From Tubulanus polymorphus (Eukaryota > Nemertea > Palaeonemertea > Tubulaniformes > Tubulanidae): 64,000 nucleotides of DNA. Position numbers and translations under genes: made by a program. Position 1 is the first letter of the stretch, and each line of letters starts with the position of its first letter. Below, in pieces: positions 28,142 to 41,000 of this stretch. The notes below the pieces were generated by a model, which worked only from the letters and a program-made list of their open reading frames with translations, did not search any database and was not told the DNA's origin. Location: contig NC_134028.1 of the NCBI RefSeq assembly GCF_964204645.1, forward strand, positions 21,550,153-21,614,152, read 5' to 3'.

Positions 28142-28959
28142 ACTGGAAGTGATGCACCTCACTTGCCACAGCATCATTTTGATACAATTTAGTAATGAGA
28201 GTGATCTACATATGAACATGCTCTAATTAATTAGGCACTGACAAAATTTGACTCAGATAGCGACTATTATCAACAAATTCAGCTGAGATGTTTGATATGA
28301 ACACCAGTTATGGGGATTCCCCGGTCCATGTTTGATATCAACAATACCGGTATATAATAGTTTACATAGTCAAACGATCAGTGGACGGTTCAGATATGAA
28401 TATAAATAATATAAGTATCACAGAAAAACATTCAGGCTATAAATAAACATTGGCTGTAGTTTGATTAAACTCTTGTAAATACATGTTGTATATGTTGGCA
28501 ACAGAGTAACGATATTCGATTTAATACAAAACATGAAAATAATATTTTTCATAGATTCCGAAGTTCTTCACAAAAAAGATTAGCAGTGGTATATATGATA
28601 TGTATATCCGGCAAATCTCAGACTTGAGGCAATGAAACACGATATTGCGGTTGGCCTTACGACGCGATTCTCTGCGACTGCAAGTATGTGACGATGATCA
28701 CTTCGCAGACCCGTCGACCTACGTGCCTGTTTATAACCGATCACAATTCGACCTGCCTTTAAAAGCGTCAGGTAACAGAGAATTTCAGCAATCAGTATTC
28801 GAAGTATTTCTCATAGTCAAACAGTCTGCATCATAGCGAGTGTGTTTGCCGGTCACACGCTGGAATACGGCTGTAATGACACGGGTTAACATCACTCGGA
28901 AGACTCAAATCAAAATCATCATTGGCAAGTTTTCACTATACGGTTTGTTGGGCCCGATG

Positions 28960-28965
28960 TTTATT
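28960..28965 (-). terminator. Proximal poly(A) signal of the myosin XV gene
   Basis: TTTATT on the + strand (AATAAA on the coding strand), about 105 nt after the myosin stop codon. Confidence 0.4.
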
Positions 28966-29071
28966 CTCCTTATGAATCGATCATCCACGGTTCTATAGCG
29001 GAAAATACGGAGTCAAAATATTCAGCAGACAAGTTCAGCGTTCATCAATCGGAAACCAGATAGAAAACCCT

Positions 29072-32000
29072 CTACAATCTCGTATCCATGCTGGGCATAC
29101 TAGCGACACCTGGTGTCGTCGACTGCTGGCGATCCAAATTCATCACGCGAATATACTGACCCAGGATACGTGAAATATCCACTCCCTGCAACAATAACAA
29201 TCGGAGTTAACCATCAGACTCTGCTTGCCTCAGCTTGCAGGACTGGCAAGTGAATTCCAGGACAGTCGAAGTAACCATGAATTCTACTGCACATATATTT
29301 CAATTTATCAATTCTAAATAGCTATGCATTCGCAATGAGTTTTCTTCAGAACTGATATATTACACCTAATTCTAGGCTAATTTACCTGATTAGTTTCGAT
29401 GCGGATAATCTTCTGCATCATCAAGCTGCCGACCTTGAGATCGAGGTGACAGGCGTGGGGTCCGTCTGCTCGGTAACGACGAGTTGAGATCACTTCATTC
29501 AAACTCCACGATGCATAGGTTACCTGTCCGGAGATAAACGCAAGATTTGAAATCAATCACAACAATCTCCTGCTACTCCTTTTCATCTAAAGTGAAACTT
29601 TTCGTAGGAAATCTTGGACAATACGAGATTATGACTCTCTTATGTAAAGTAAAACAAAAGGCTGAAAACAACCAATTTTTACTGCCAAAAGTATATTGTA
29701 TTACCCACTTGGACTGAAACTTATTAAACCATTTTGCAAAAGGAATTTGCGAAGAACATGTTATGTCATTCACTTTTTATACAGTAGAATCCTCTTAACT
29801 CAAATGTTTTGAAGTCAAACTATCTATGATTTGAGCACAAATCCCAAGAGAACCATTTCACAACAGAACGCGAAATTAAATTCCATTGCATATAATTCAA
29901 ATCGTTGTCTAAACTCAAACACAAATCACTGATCTAAATTAATTTGAGTTTCGAGGAGTACTATATACAAGTAGTAGTGATCGAATTTTTTCTTTTCATC
30001 TATATGAACAAGGAGTCAGTGTTTATTGTACTTACGTGATCAATGCTATTGAGGAAGTGAATGCCGTGTTTATTGATAGCAAGTAAACATTCATCAGGAA
30101 CTCGAGGATCAGCAACGCTCTGAAATAACAAGTTACAATCATTATTGCAGCGAAGTCAGCATTTTACCAAGCGCGTTAATGCCTGAACCTGGATCCAGTT
30201 CTCAATGTTAGCACCTGAGCTTGGATCCAGTTCCACAGGCAAATGCCCAAGCCTGGATCCAGATCCACAAACGCCTTATCAATGTGTTAACTCTGGAGTT
30301 AAATCTTTCTAATCAAATGGTGGCACGTAAACATAGAAAATTTTTGAAAATGAACAAAGCAATACAAATGAAATAACATTCACGGAAGACAGACATTTCT
30401 GATAAGGTGTCCATGTTGCTAATTCAGATATCTCAGAGGGCCGACCTTCTCATTTTTCATATGATTCAGCTTATGAAAATTGCACAAAGAGGTCAGCTCT
30501 TTAGCTTTTACTCATTCTATATTCAATGTGTTTTAGCAAATGAAACTTACCATGATCTTGAAGAATTTTGACCCAAACAGTTTCCATTTGGACAGCATTT
30601 CTACAAAGAATATGAGTCAATGTTATGAAAGTTTCGTGGAAAATGTACAGAACAATTCAACATGAGCCACTGAGCATATTCAAACACATTCCATGAAAAT
30701 CAAGGCGGATTTAGATGTAGATGGAGTAGCGCTAAAAGAGTTGGTTTCGATTGAACTGTCAGATCATAACAATTATGGTCAACTTGTCATTATTGACTTG
30801 TCATTCCTGAATGTATCAAATTTATTTCATTTGTCACTATGTCAATTTTCTACAGGTTTATAGAATATTACTATAGTATGCAGAAACAACGTTTTTAGGA
30901 AGGAGATATGTGCCTGTGATAGAGCAGCAGTCTTAAGATCAGCTGCATTCACATCCGTGATGGCATTAATGTTTTAAACTACAGCCTGTATATATGGATT
31001 ACGTTTAACCCTTTCAGTGCATCTACACCGCAGTGCGGTTTATAAATCAAAGATTGATTTTGCTAGTACACCGCACCGCGGTGTATTGATGTAATTAGTA
31101 ATAAGTAATTATCTCTCTTGAAAAATGGCAGCACCTGTCAAACATAGTGAAATATTAGTAACTAACGACACACCGCACCGCAGTGTAGACGCACTATAGT
31201 GGTATTCCCCTTGTTCAACACACTAGGGCGGAATTTTTTAGAATTTTCAAATTATTTCCAGCACTATAGGGTATTAATTAGTCAGCACTGAAAGGGTTAA
31301 ATAGATTACTATTATCAGTACACTTACCGAGGAATACAGTTTTACAGTGAATTGGTGTAGATCCGGATAATTCCGTTATTTTACCGTGTACAAGGTTCAC
31401 CCACGATTGCACGGGTAAATCAGACAGTTTCTCAATTCCTTTCGGTAATAATTCCATCACTTCCCGGCTACAAGTAATAATAGAATTTAGTCAACTGATT
31501 CATTTTAGCCTACTGTACCAGATTTTCTGTTTAATCAACGTAGTTTGAGATTTTCTACTCACAGTGAAGGAAGCGGTATACGATCTATTGCTTTATATTG
31601 CAGAGCAGCTAGCTTCGAAATCTCTACCTGTAAAACAAGAGAATGAGATGAAAATGACACAAAAAAGACTCGTAATTCAAAGTCATTTATTGCAAAAGGA
31701 ACCATGAAATTTTCTAGGTATTGATTGTCAAGTGTTAAGTAGAATGATCTATTTTGGACCCTTCAACAATACTGACCATTTGCTGGTTAGATAACTGTTG
31801 CTGTTCCATGACCAACAAATTACCACTCAGATATGTAGACAGGCTCTGAAAATATAAATCACTAAGATTGTAGACAACATCTTATCAATCCTCTAATTCA
31901 CATGAAGAATTAGTTGCTGTAGTTGCGTGTGGAACGACATTTCTAGTATTATCTGCACATAAACAGTTTCAACAACCTAAACTTTTCGGGGTATTTTTAG

Positions 32001-35000
32001 AGAATTTTTAGAGAATAGACATCTGTTCAGTTAACAGAAAGGGCCAGTTTCAAGACTGGAGGTTACAGACTATAGGGATGGGTTATTCAGGATGGACAGA
32101 CATACAGCAGAGCCAGACAATAACTATGGTCACCCTGGGGCTGGTTCCTCAGTTGAGACGTAAGTCCAAAAATGTTCTTAAATTTTAAGACTGGTCTTAA
32201 GTTGTTAGATTGGTTATAGTACCACGATGGTCTTAAATTGGTCTTAAGTCTAAGCCATAACTATGGAACTGGGCCCTGAAGTGCTACAATGGGTGACCAA
32301 TGAATATTCTATCCTGGGACATAAGACATCAGTTTCAGGGATACATATCCATTTTCAATGTTCAAGATGGTATAAATGATTATAGTAAAATCAGAGACAT
32401 CGTAAAGAGTTTGGCAGGTAGCTCTCTCTCTACTAGCGTTTAATAATAACAATAATTTATATCATTGATGTGATATTAATGTAAGTTTATGAGACGTTAC
32501 CTGATTGTACATGACGTCGATGTAACGATCGCTGTAGTCGTATCGTATGTCATAATACCACGTCGTACGTTGGAATAGCAGATGATATTCACGATTCTGA
32601 TGAGCGAGTTCAGTCGTTATATCGAATATATACTCATCGACGTTCATCGGAGCGTGGAAATGTTCTGGAAGATTTAAGAAGAATGAAACAATGCTTGTAA
32701 TGGTCTGTAAAAAGGTCGGGTTCCAGGCTGTAGATTGATAATGGCTACTGATGATAATGACGAAATTTTACTTGTCAAATATAAATGAACAGTAAGAGTA
32801 ATTACATAGATTGCATGATCGCATTGCCCCAAGAGAAGCAAGTACAGTGAAAGCTCATAATCATTGCAAACAAACTAATTCTTTTGCCATTTACACTTTG
32901 ACTTGTAGACATGGGGCCAGTTGCTCAAAAGTTGCTTGAAGATAACCGGCGGATAAATACCATAGTAACGATGAACTTTTGATTGTCACTATTTCAATTA
33001 TCCACTGGTGAATTCAAACCAACTTCTGAGAAAGTGACCCCTGAAGGGCCAGATTCATTTCAATCAGAAAGAGCTGACTTAATTATCAAAATAGATCTTG
33101 GTGTCTATTACTGGCAAATAACTGGTTATGTTAACTCGATCCAACTATAGACTAAGCCTGATGTATTTATTCTTTTACCTTTCTCAACGACATAGTAAAT
33201 TGTGTATTCATTTTGTTCGAGAGCATTTGTCATGTTCAACGTCGTGCAAATATCATCTATAACATCTTCAGCCACCTGTGAATAGATTAACAAATACATT
33301 TAGAAACAAATTTACAAAAACAGATGCAAGAGAATTAGTCTCTTCTTGACTGTACGTTCGATCGAAACCTGCCTAGGTCTGATGGTCCTTGCACCGCACC
33401 CTCCCCACTGAACTGTGCTGAACTTACCGTGACCGAACGAACATTCAACATCATCGGATATCCTCCTGGCAACAAGAACATCTGTCTCTTCGTCAGACGA
33501 CCGCGCTAAAAACAATTATCGGAATACAGTTCATTTTCAACTTTCAGTCAAACTAAATGTAGAAAAATATCTACATTATGATATGATCAAGTAGTTTCAA
33601 CTGGTTTGTTAGTTGTTCCATGTATCCGAAATTGTGGAGATCACAAAATCAGCTCCCTAAGGAGACAATATAAGATACGGTCTTCCTTCTTGTGTTTGAC
33701 AAGAGAGACCGGAATTCTTATCCGGGCTTTCAAAAGACTTTATGGAATTAGGATTAGTGAAATAACTTACTGTCAGAGCATCGATCTCAGTTCGACTGGG
33801 AACATTTTTACGACCACCGGATTTCAGAGTTTTGCGGAAGTTTGCCAAAGCAATCGCCGACAATCCTGGATAAAGAGTACAGTATTCGTTTTCCACTCAC
33901 ATACGCCACTATGGTATGATATCCAAGAGAAAATTATATAGATTTCGTGTTACGTTACCGTGATATTCTCGTTTCGAATCGTGGGACGCCGTCTGTAGAA
34001 ACTGTATTAAATACGGTCTCAGAATTTCACTACAATCGAAGTACGCCGTCAGAACTCCGAATAATCTCCAACCTTTCATTCCAGACTCACTGCAAATAGC
34101 ACAATATCATACAATAAACATAAACTGCAAAGCATGGACAACGAGTTTTTAGCAGCCCTGACCATTTTCATTTGGCCCTGAATTTTGTTCTTATAAAATG
34201 ATTTGAAATCTGTGTTCTTTCAAGACATTCTAATAAAAACGAGAATCAAAGTGGTATTAAACCTTTCAGTGTATACACCACGGTGCGGTGTATAAATCGG
34301 TGATGGATTTTGCTAGAACGCTGCACCACGGTGTATTGATGTAATTAGTTATTAGTTTTTATCTCGAATGAAAGATGGCAGCACCTTTCAAACAGAGTGA
34401 GATATTGATAACTAATACACCAGTGTAGACGCACTATAGCGGTACGGTATTCATGTTATTCAACACAATGCGTTGGAATTTTTCAAAAATTATCCTGAGC
34501 ACTTTAGGGGGATGTCAGCACTGAAAGGATTAAATAATGAAATCTTACGCTTTCTTGCTTCTGTTGTTGGTCGATTGTTTACAAAGTTGACAGTAGACTT
34601 CATCTCGTAAATCGGGAGTATTGTGACATGCCTGAAATCAATCAATTGAAAAACATACAGGCACATGTGTAAAAGTTGATTTGATTAGCAAACTCAATAT
34701 AAAATTGTTTCGAAAGATAACAATAACCACCAGATAGACAACATCATGTTAGTGGTCACATCCATGATGTTGACAATACGTCATGTGCAGAGGGTTTTAA
34801 TAGGTTCTCTCAACATTTTCGACCTGACCTTTTAAAAATTTTCTCCCCAATAGAACCTATTCCTCTGTGTACCCTACACCTGCAGGAACTGTCACAAATC
34901 AATGTGCATAATCTGAATCAGAATTTCCACTTACCATTAAAACGATGTAGACACAATCGAGATCAGTTTGATTCTTCGCCAATGGATAATCGCCCATATA

Positions 35001-38000
35001 TTTCATAATGGCTGCAAAAAATGAACATGCAATTAGAAAATGCCTTATTATCACATTCATCTGTGACTGGTCAAACAAGCAGTCTCTCGACAAACCTATG
35101 AAACACTCAAGTGCTAGTTTATTCGCTGTCGAAGAATGCCACTTTAATAACGATGCTTGAATCGGTGATTTCGTCCATTTGATCATTTCAGCTATCTCCT
35201 TCCAACTCCAATTACCCTTCGCTAAAAAATGCAACGAATTATCATGTCATTACTTATTGTTTATTCTCTACTTGAAATATTCATCGTGATAAGCAAGCAA
35301 GAAATCTTTTATGTGAATAAATGAACAGACAATGAGAATGAATTATCTTACAATGATCCCGCCACAATCTTAACATTTATCATTCAAACGGTTTCGAGTT
35401 TCTACACTGAGAATACATCAGTTTATCTGTTATAGACAATAATTGGTTCTCCCCAGTCGATGGAGCACGTGTTGGTAGCTACACAAATTACACGTCTATA
35501 TAAACCCGAGGACTGCTTATACATAAAACTTGTATGGCAATATCTACATTATTCCCCGTAATTTTCAATGGAGAATATAAATTCGAACCTTTCTTGCTGC
35601 CTTTTTTGCTGCGATTCCGTAAACTCGCCGATTTGATCGTCTCCAACAGTTTAAACGTTCCACGAATTGAGCCGTCTGATTTTCGTAGCATCTCGTATTT
35701 GTTTGGCGATTCACGGAAATACTGCAAGGCGAACTCCATCATTGTGTATTTGGCGTCTAAGAGGTTCGTCGTAGCACTTCCGGCGCTGTGCATACTACCG
35801 TTCACGCTACCATTTACACTATGCTGCGAGATGATGAGACAAAGACATGATTTTCTTCATCTGGGAGTGAAATTTCTTGTAGTGGAATTGGGACTTTTGA
35901 CAGAACACGAGTTGTGGGAACATGAAGGGATGGAGTGTGGGGGGAAGGAGAGGGGGATATGAAATGTACAATGAATGACTGACAAATGTCATCTATAAAC
36001 GAACCGTAAAGATTTTTGATCGTTATAATCAGATAGCCAAAATTTCTTTATCAAATCTTCATTTCATTATTCAGAAAACAAAAAATCAAGTGAGCACAGT
36101 AAGTAGTGAAGTCTTGAAGAAACTATGAAAACTGGATTTAAAATATTATATTATGTTGGCATCCTAGAATGGTTGGAATTTGATTAGGATATATTTACCC
36201 TTCTAGGACTTGGTTGCGGTTGCTCAACTTGACGATCAGAAAGTATTGCACCAGTAGATATAGGCTGTCACGAATAAAAACAACATAACAATATGGTGAA
36301 AAGTACAATGCACGGTCAACCAGGTAAATCCCAGGTGATGGACAAGGTCTAGCAATTCATAGTGGCCAATCTGTCCATCAAACAGAAACAAATATAACAT
36401 TATATTGGATGGTTCCGTTATCTCGGAAGCTCAAGAAACCTTCACAATGTTTTGTAATGTAATGTAATGTTCATTTGATCAATAAAGAATTATTAACAAT
36501 TATGTACATACAAAATGTATAATATATAATGAATCATTGATTGGTTGCCACCCCGAGTCAAAATGACTGTAACCCTAATACAGTTTGTTATAACACTATT
36601 CTTTATATCGCCTGTGCTCACTAAACACCAACGCATTTCTGATGACAATTAAGCCATATTCTACTAAAACGCGATGAAAATATAATGTCCGAATTTTTGG
36701 CCGAATTTATAGTGGGATTTCTCTCGTTATATTTCGATACTGGAATAACTTACACGCACTAATTTGCTGCCTTTTCTCGTGATCTCATGTCTCGAGACTC
36801 GTTCTACATGTTCGACGGGGAACATTCCCGCTCGGCCATTCAGTGAACCGTACATCCATCCTATAAAACACAGCGTTATATGATAACGAAAGGACGTCTG
36901 CCCGAGTTGGTAATCCCACGGTAAATTTATTCCCAATTCGGTATTCAGTAAGAAATGCGCGAAATATTGCGAGTCTAAATGATACGTAAGACGAGTGGAG
37001 TATGAATAGGTTCTACTCACCGTGAGCTAAATGTCTGTCTTTGCTGGTGACCTTGATCAGGTCGCCGGACTGGAAACTGAGTAATGTAGATTCGCGGGTG
37101 TGATACGTATTCAAAGCCCGAACGTAGACAGTGCCCTGAAAATAAAACATCAGCAATGACGAATAAACACTTCGTGATCAACTATTTAAATCATTCTCAA
37201 AAACTACCATTCAAATACCGATACTGGATCTACATGATTTTGCTATTTCCTAGATCCCGAAATCCATGAAATAATTGAATAATCATCGAAATAAGTTCCG
37301 AGAAAAAGGAAATGATTTTCTATGAAAGGATAAATGTTGCAAAGGATACTGTTTCATCGAGAATATTGTATCTTTCGGTAAATATTTTCATCATTTCATG
37401 TCTTCATTAAAAGTGTAGCATGTTAACAAAATCGATTGTAAAGTAAAAAATCTTTTTTTGCTGAACCTGGTTCCCAGAAGAGGATTTAACAAACAGGATC
37501 CAGTTCCACAGTTCACAGTTAAGAAGTGACTCATCGAAAATTATCTCATTCAAACTCAAATCTTAACTTTAACTTACACAACTGTGGAACTAGCCCCAGG
37601 AGATTTAGAATTGAAAAATATTACGTATTTGTTTATATGTTTACGGGGAGGGGAGAGGATAAGGTCGAACCGGGAGAAATAAGATCGTAAATAGCAATCG
37701 TCGCAAAATCATTTCGAATCGAGGAGGATTAAAAATCAATTCAAACAAGAACGAAGCATTCGTAAATAAATAACCTGCTGTCATATCAACCCGAAAATAT
37801 CATAAATACGTGAACATCATTTCCTGAAATTGAAGAAAGCCGCATATACATGTATATCTTTCTCGCGGGCATTCATCATGATATATTGCCCAAGTATGAC
37901 TTAACCCTTTCGGTGCTGGCTAATTAATACCCTATAGTGCTGAAGATAATTTGAAAATTCTGAAAAATTCACCCTAGTGTGTTGAATAGCGGGAATACCA

Positions 38001-41000
38001 CTATAGTGGGTCTACACCCTGGCACGGTATATCATTAGTTACTAATATTTCACTATGTTTGACAGGTGCTGCCATCTTTCAAGAGAGATAATTAGTAATT
38101 ACTAATCAAATCATTACACCGCAGTGCGGTGTACTAGCAAAATACATCACTGATTCGTACACCGCACTGCGGTGTAGAGGCACTGAAAGGGTTAAACAAT
38201 ATATCAGTCATATCTCTGTACAGTAGATTGCCCCTTACTCGGTACCTCAAAATGTTTCATTTAAATAAAAGTTTGGAACATATTTGGTTTAACTTTCTAT
38301 TTCCTTAATCATTAATTACTTAATTTCCAATTCAGAGAGTTGAAATCTATTTCGACATACAGTAGACGCCTCGTTACTCGGTGACTAGTCAACTCCTGGG
38401 ATACGACTCAGAACATGCAGCATGAACTTTGCTAAAACCTTCTATTTCCCTGATAATTCTATTTCCCAACTCAATAATTGTTATTACCTTTTCTGAGTCG
38501 ATACAATACGCCTCAATCAGCTGTTTTATCTCAGTTGCCTATCAATAAATATGAAAGTAACATTTTGAAACCAGTCAAAATATCATAACAGTTGATAATA
38601 TCAGAAATTGGATGGACTTTTCAGAATTGGATGGACTTTTCAGAACTGAAATCTTACTCTAGGAGAGAATAAAGAATGTTGTAGTTTATCGTTCGTATTG
38701 ACGATGACGATGCCTGTTTTCGGAGTAGTGACATCAATAATCTGTTCGAATCTGAAAAACATTCCAACAAAAATCCATCGACATGTTCCATCAAATACAA
38801 ACCCAGTTCCACAGTAAATGAAGACGAAATTTGACAGTCAATCCACTAATTTAATTTTCAAACTCTTAAGCACCGCAATTGCAAAGCCCTCTTTCTAACT
38901 CTCAGCTTGCAACTGCTGAAAACTTCATGTAAATGTTCCTCAGTAATTGCAAAAAGTTCGATAGGAGTCAACCACCAAATTGTCAGCAAATGACTATGAC
39001 TGTAGAACTGCAGTCCAGGGCCCAGTTTCACAAAAAAGTTAAACTTAAATTTTTCACGTCATTGCCATTGGTTACTTCATGTTTGCAATGAGGACAACAA
39101 TTCAAACTTAACCATTTTAGGCTTAAACTTTTTCGTGAAACTGGGCCCAGGACTGTAGGAATTATACGACTAACCCACGTACCTGATATGCTGCAGAATC
39201 GTCAAACTTTCATCGACAAAATCCTTCTCTCTCCTGATGTATCTGACTCCCGAGTGACTTACTGCGATCATTTCAGTGTCCACAAACTCTTTCTCACACT
39301 GTAAACAATATCAATCGATTTTTAAGGCCAAATCAAAATTTATGCCTCTTGACAATCACACACAGATGAACAAAGAATACACCAAACTATTTGAGAGGAT
39401 AAAATGCCCATTTCTTTCCTTAGAAAAGGAGTTACTTTCAAAAAATTGGAATGTTGCTATTAGATACGGTCATATACAGATCATACATACCATTACTGGG
39501 AATAACCTCGAAAAGTAAACAGGCCATTCCCGGGCTGCTTCAACTACCATCTTCTTTACGTAACTTTTATGCGTAGGTGAAGTGAAATTTTCGGACGTAA
39601 CGCCGTGACTCTCTGGAAAATATGATGTTATTTCGACATCAGTGAAGTGCAAGGCGCGAGATCGTTTAACCCTTTCAGTGCTGACTAATCAATACCCTAT
39701 AGTGCTGGAGATAATTTGAAATTTTTGAAAAATTCCACCCTAGCGTGTTGAATAACGGGAATACCACTATAGTGCGTCTACACCGCGGCGCGGTGTATCG
39801 TTAGTTACTAGTATTTCACTACGTTTGACAGGTGCTGCCATTTTTCAAGAGAGATAATTACTAATTACTTATTACATCAATACACAGCAGCGCGGTGTGC
39901 TCGCAAAATCCATCACCGATTCATACACCGCACTGCGGTGTAAAGGCACTGAAAGGGTTAAATCCCTGAGATTCACGCGGTAATCTCATCATTAGGGTAA
40001 CTAACTGATCTCGAATTTTCATATCATCCGATGCAATTACAACTTTTATCATCACTAGGTGGCACTGTCGGTATGTTTCTGCGTTTCTTGTTTTGGTGTT
40101 TGCGATAGCAGGCAATTAAAATTCTAGCCCCGATGGGTTATCGAACGCTTACCGAGCAAGCTTCTCATTTTCACGCGTTCATCTTTGTTGATTCGCACGC
40201 AATTCGTCACGAATACATCCTGCGCCACCTGGCAGAATATCAACGTCAAAGCGAGAGGATTGTCCAACCGTTCGGACGGAGAAAACACCTGAAATGATTA
40301 TAACGCATTTATTTTCCACCCAAGTATTTCATGGAAATGAACAGATACAATCATGCTACAGTCGACATTTAGTGGTGACTGATAAAAGTGATTTTCAGGA
40401 GAAATTACTGAAGAGAGTTCCCCTTGGCAAATGCAATACGCGAAATGCAAATGAATTTCCCAAATATTTCCCTGATTACGGGAAGATTTCTCAAGTTCCC
40501 AAATATTTCCAAATGGGAATTATTATTTCGAAAGGCCCAGGTTTTTCCCAATTTCCCCGTACTGGGGGAACCTTGATTACGAGGTGTTGCGGTCTCTCCG
40601 CCCAAGAGAGATCAAATTCTTGACCTGATGGATGGTTCTCTCCAGCGCTAGATGACCGATGCATAGTTATAAGCTAAGCCGGCGTAATCAGCAGCATTTA
40701 TATCTATCTTACCTCTTTTCTGATCTGTATCTGCCAGGGTACTCGAGTGTACATGTAGAACGGTGCCGAATTAGCCGAATGTAGCTGCGACACGATCGTT
40801 TCTATTGTTTGTTGCGATTTCGGGCTGACGAACGGCATCAGCGGCGGTGGTTTAGGAATCGACGCTCTCTCGGGAGATTGTCTCGCTTCTATAGGTCCAG
40901 CTATATATATATATAGACACGATAATAACACAGTGAACTTCGGATTTTTTTAAAGTCAGTAGAAGAGTGTTCGTCTCGGAAACTAATAACTACATCAGAA

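Larger units (their letters stand above)
27111..29071 (-). other. Myosin XV 3' UTR and convergent intergenic stretch
   Basis: No coding exon is recognisable on either strand. On the - strand, AATAAA signals (TTTATT on +) lie at 28960-28965 and 27491-27496, giving possible 3' ends close to, or about 1.5 kb beyond, the myosin stop. With the distal signal, only about 350 bp separates the two convergent genes. A hairpin-type repeat is at 28079-28141. Confidence 0.4.
29072..33865 (-). other. Myosin XV C-terminal FERM domain and PDZ ligand
   Basis: Eleven exons encode the last [150 protein letters not shown] and [12 protein letters not shown]. The protein ends SMPSMDTRL; the last four residues, DTRL, fit a class I PDZ ligand. 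Vertebrate MYO15A binds whirlin PDZ domains through its C-terminus. Confidence 0.88.
38488..40888 (-). other. Myosin XV first FERM, F2/F3 lobes
   Basis: Six exons encode [75 protein letters not shown] and [12 protein letters not shown]. This is the FERM continuation that precedes SH3 in myosin XV. One TTAA-flanked MITE sits in the intron between exons 40153-40288 and 39491-39612. Confidence 0.75.

Noticed and set aside
28645-28836. 63-codon + strand ORF in the region between HGSNAT and myosin XV
   Set aside because: Short, unrecognised, and located in the presumed antisense 3' UTR of myosin XV.
35534-35962. 142-codon + strand ORF
   Set aside because: It is antisense to the MyTH4 exon 35589-35823 and has no recognisable protein family.
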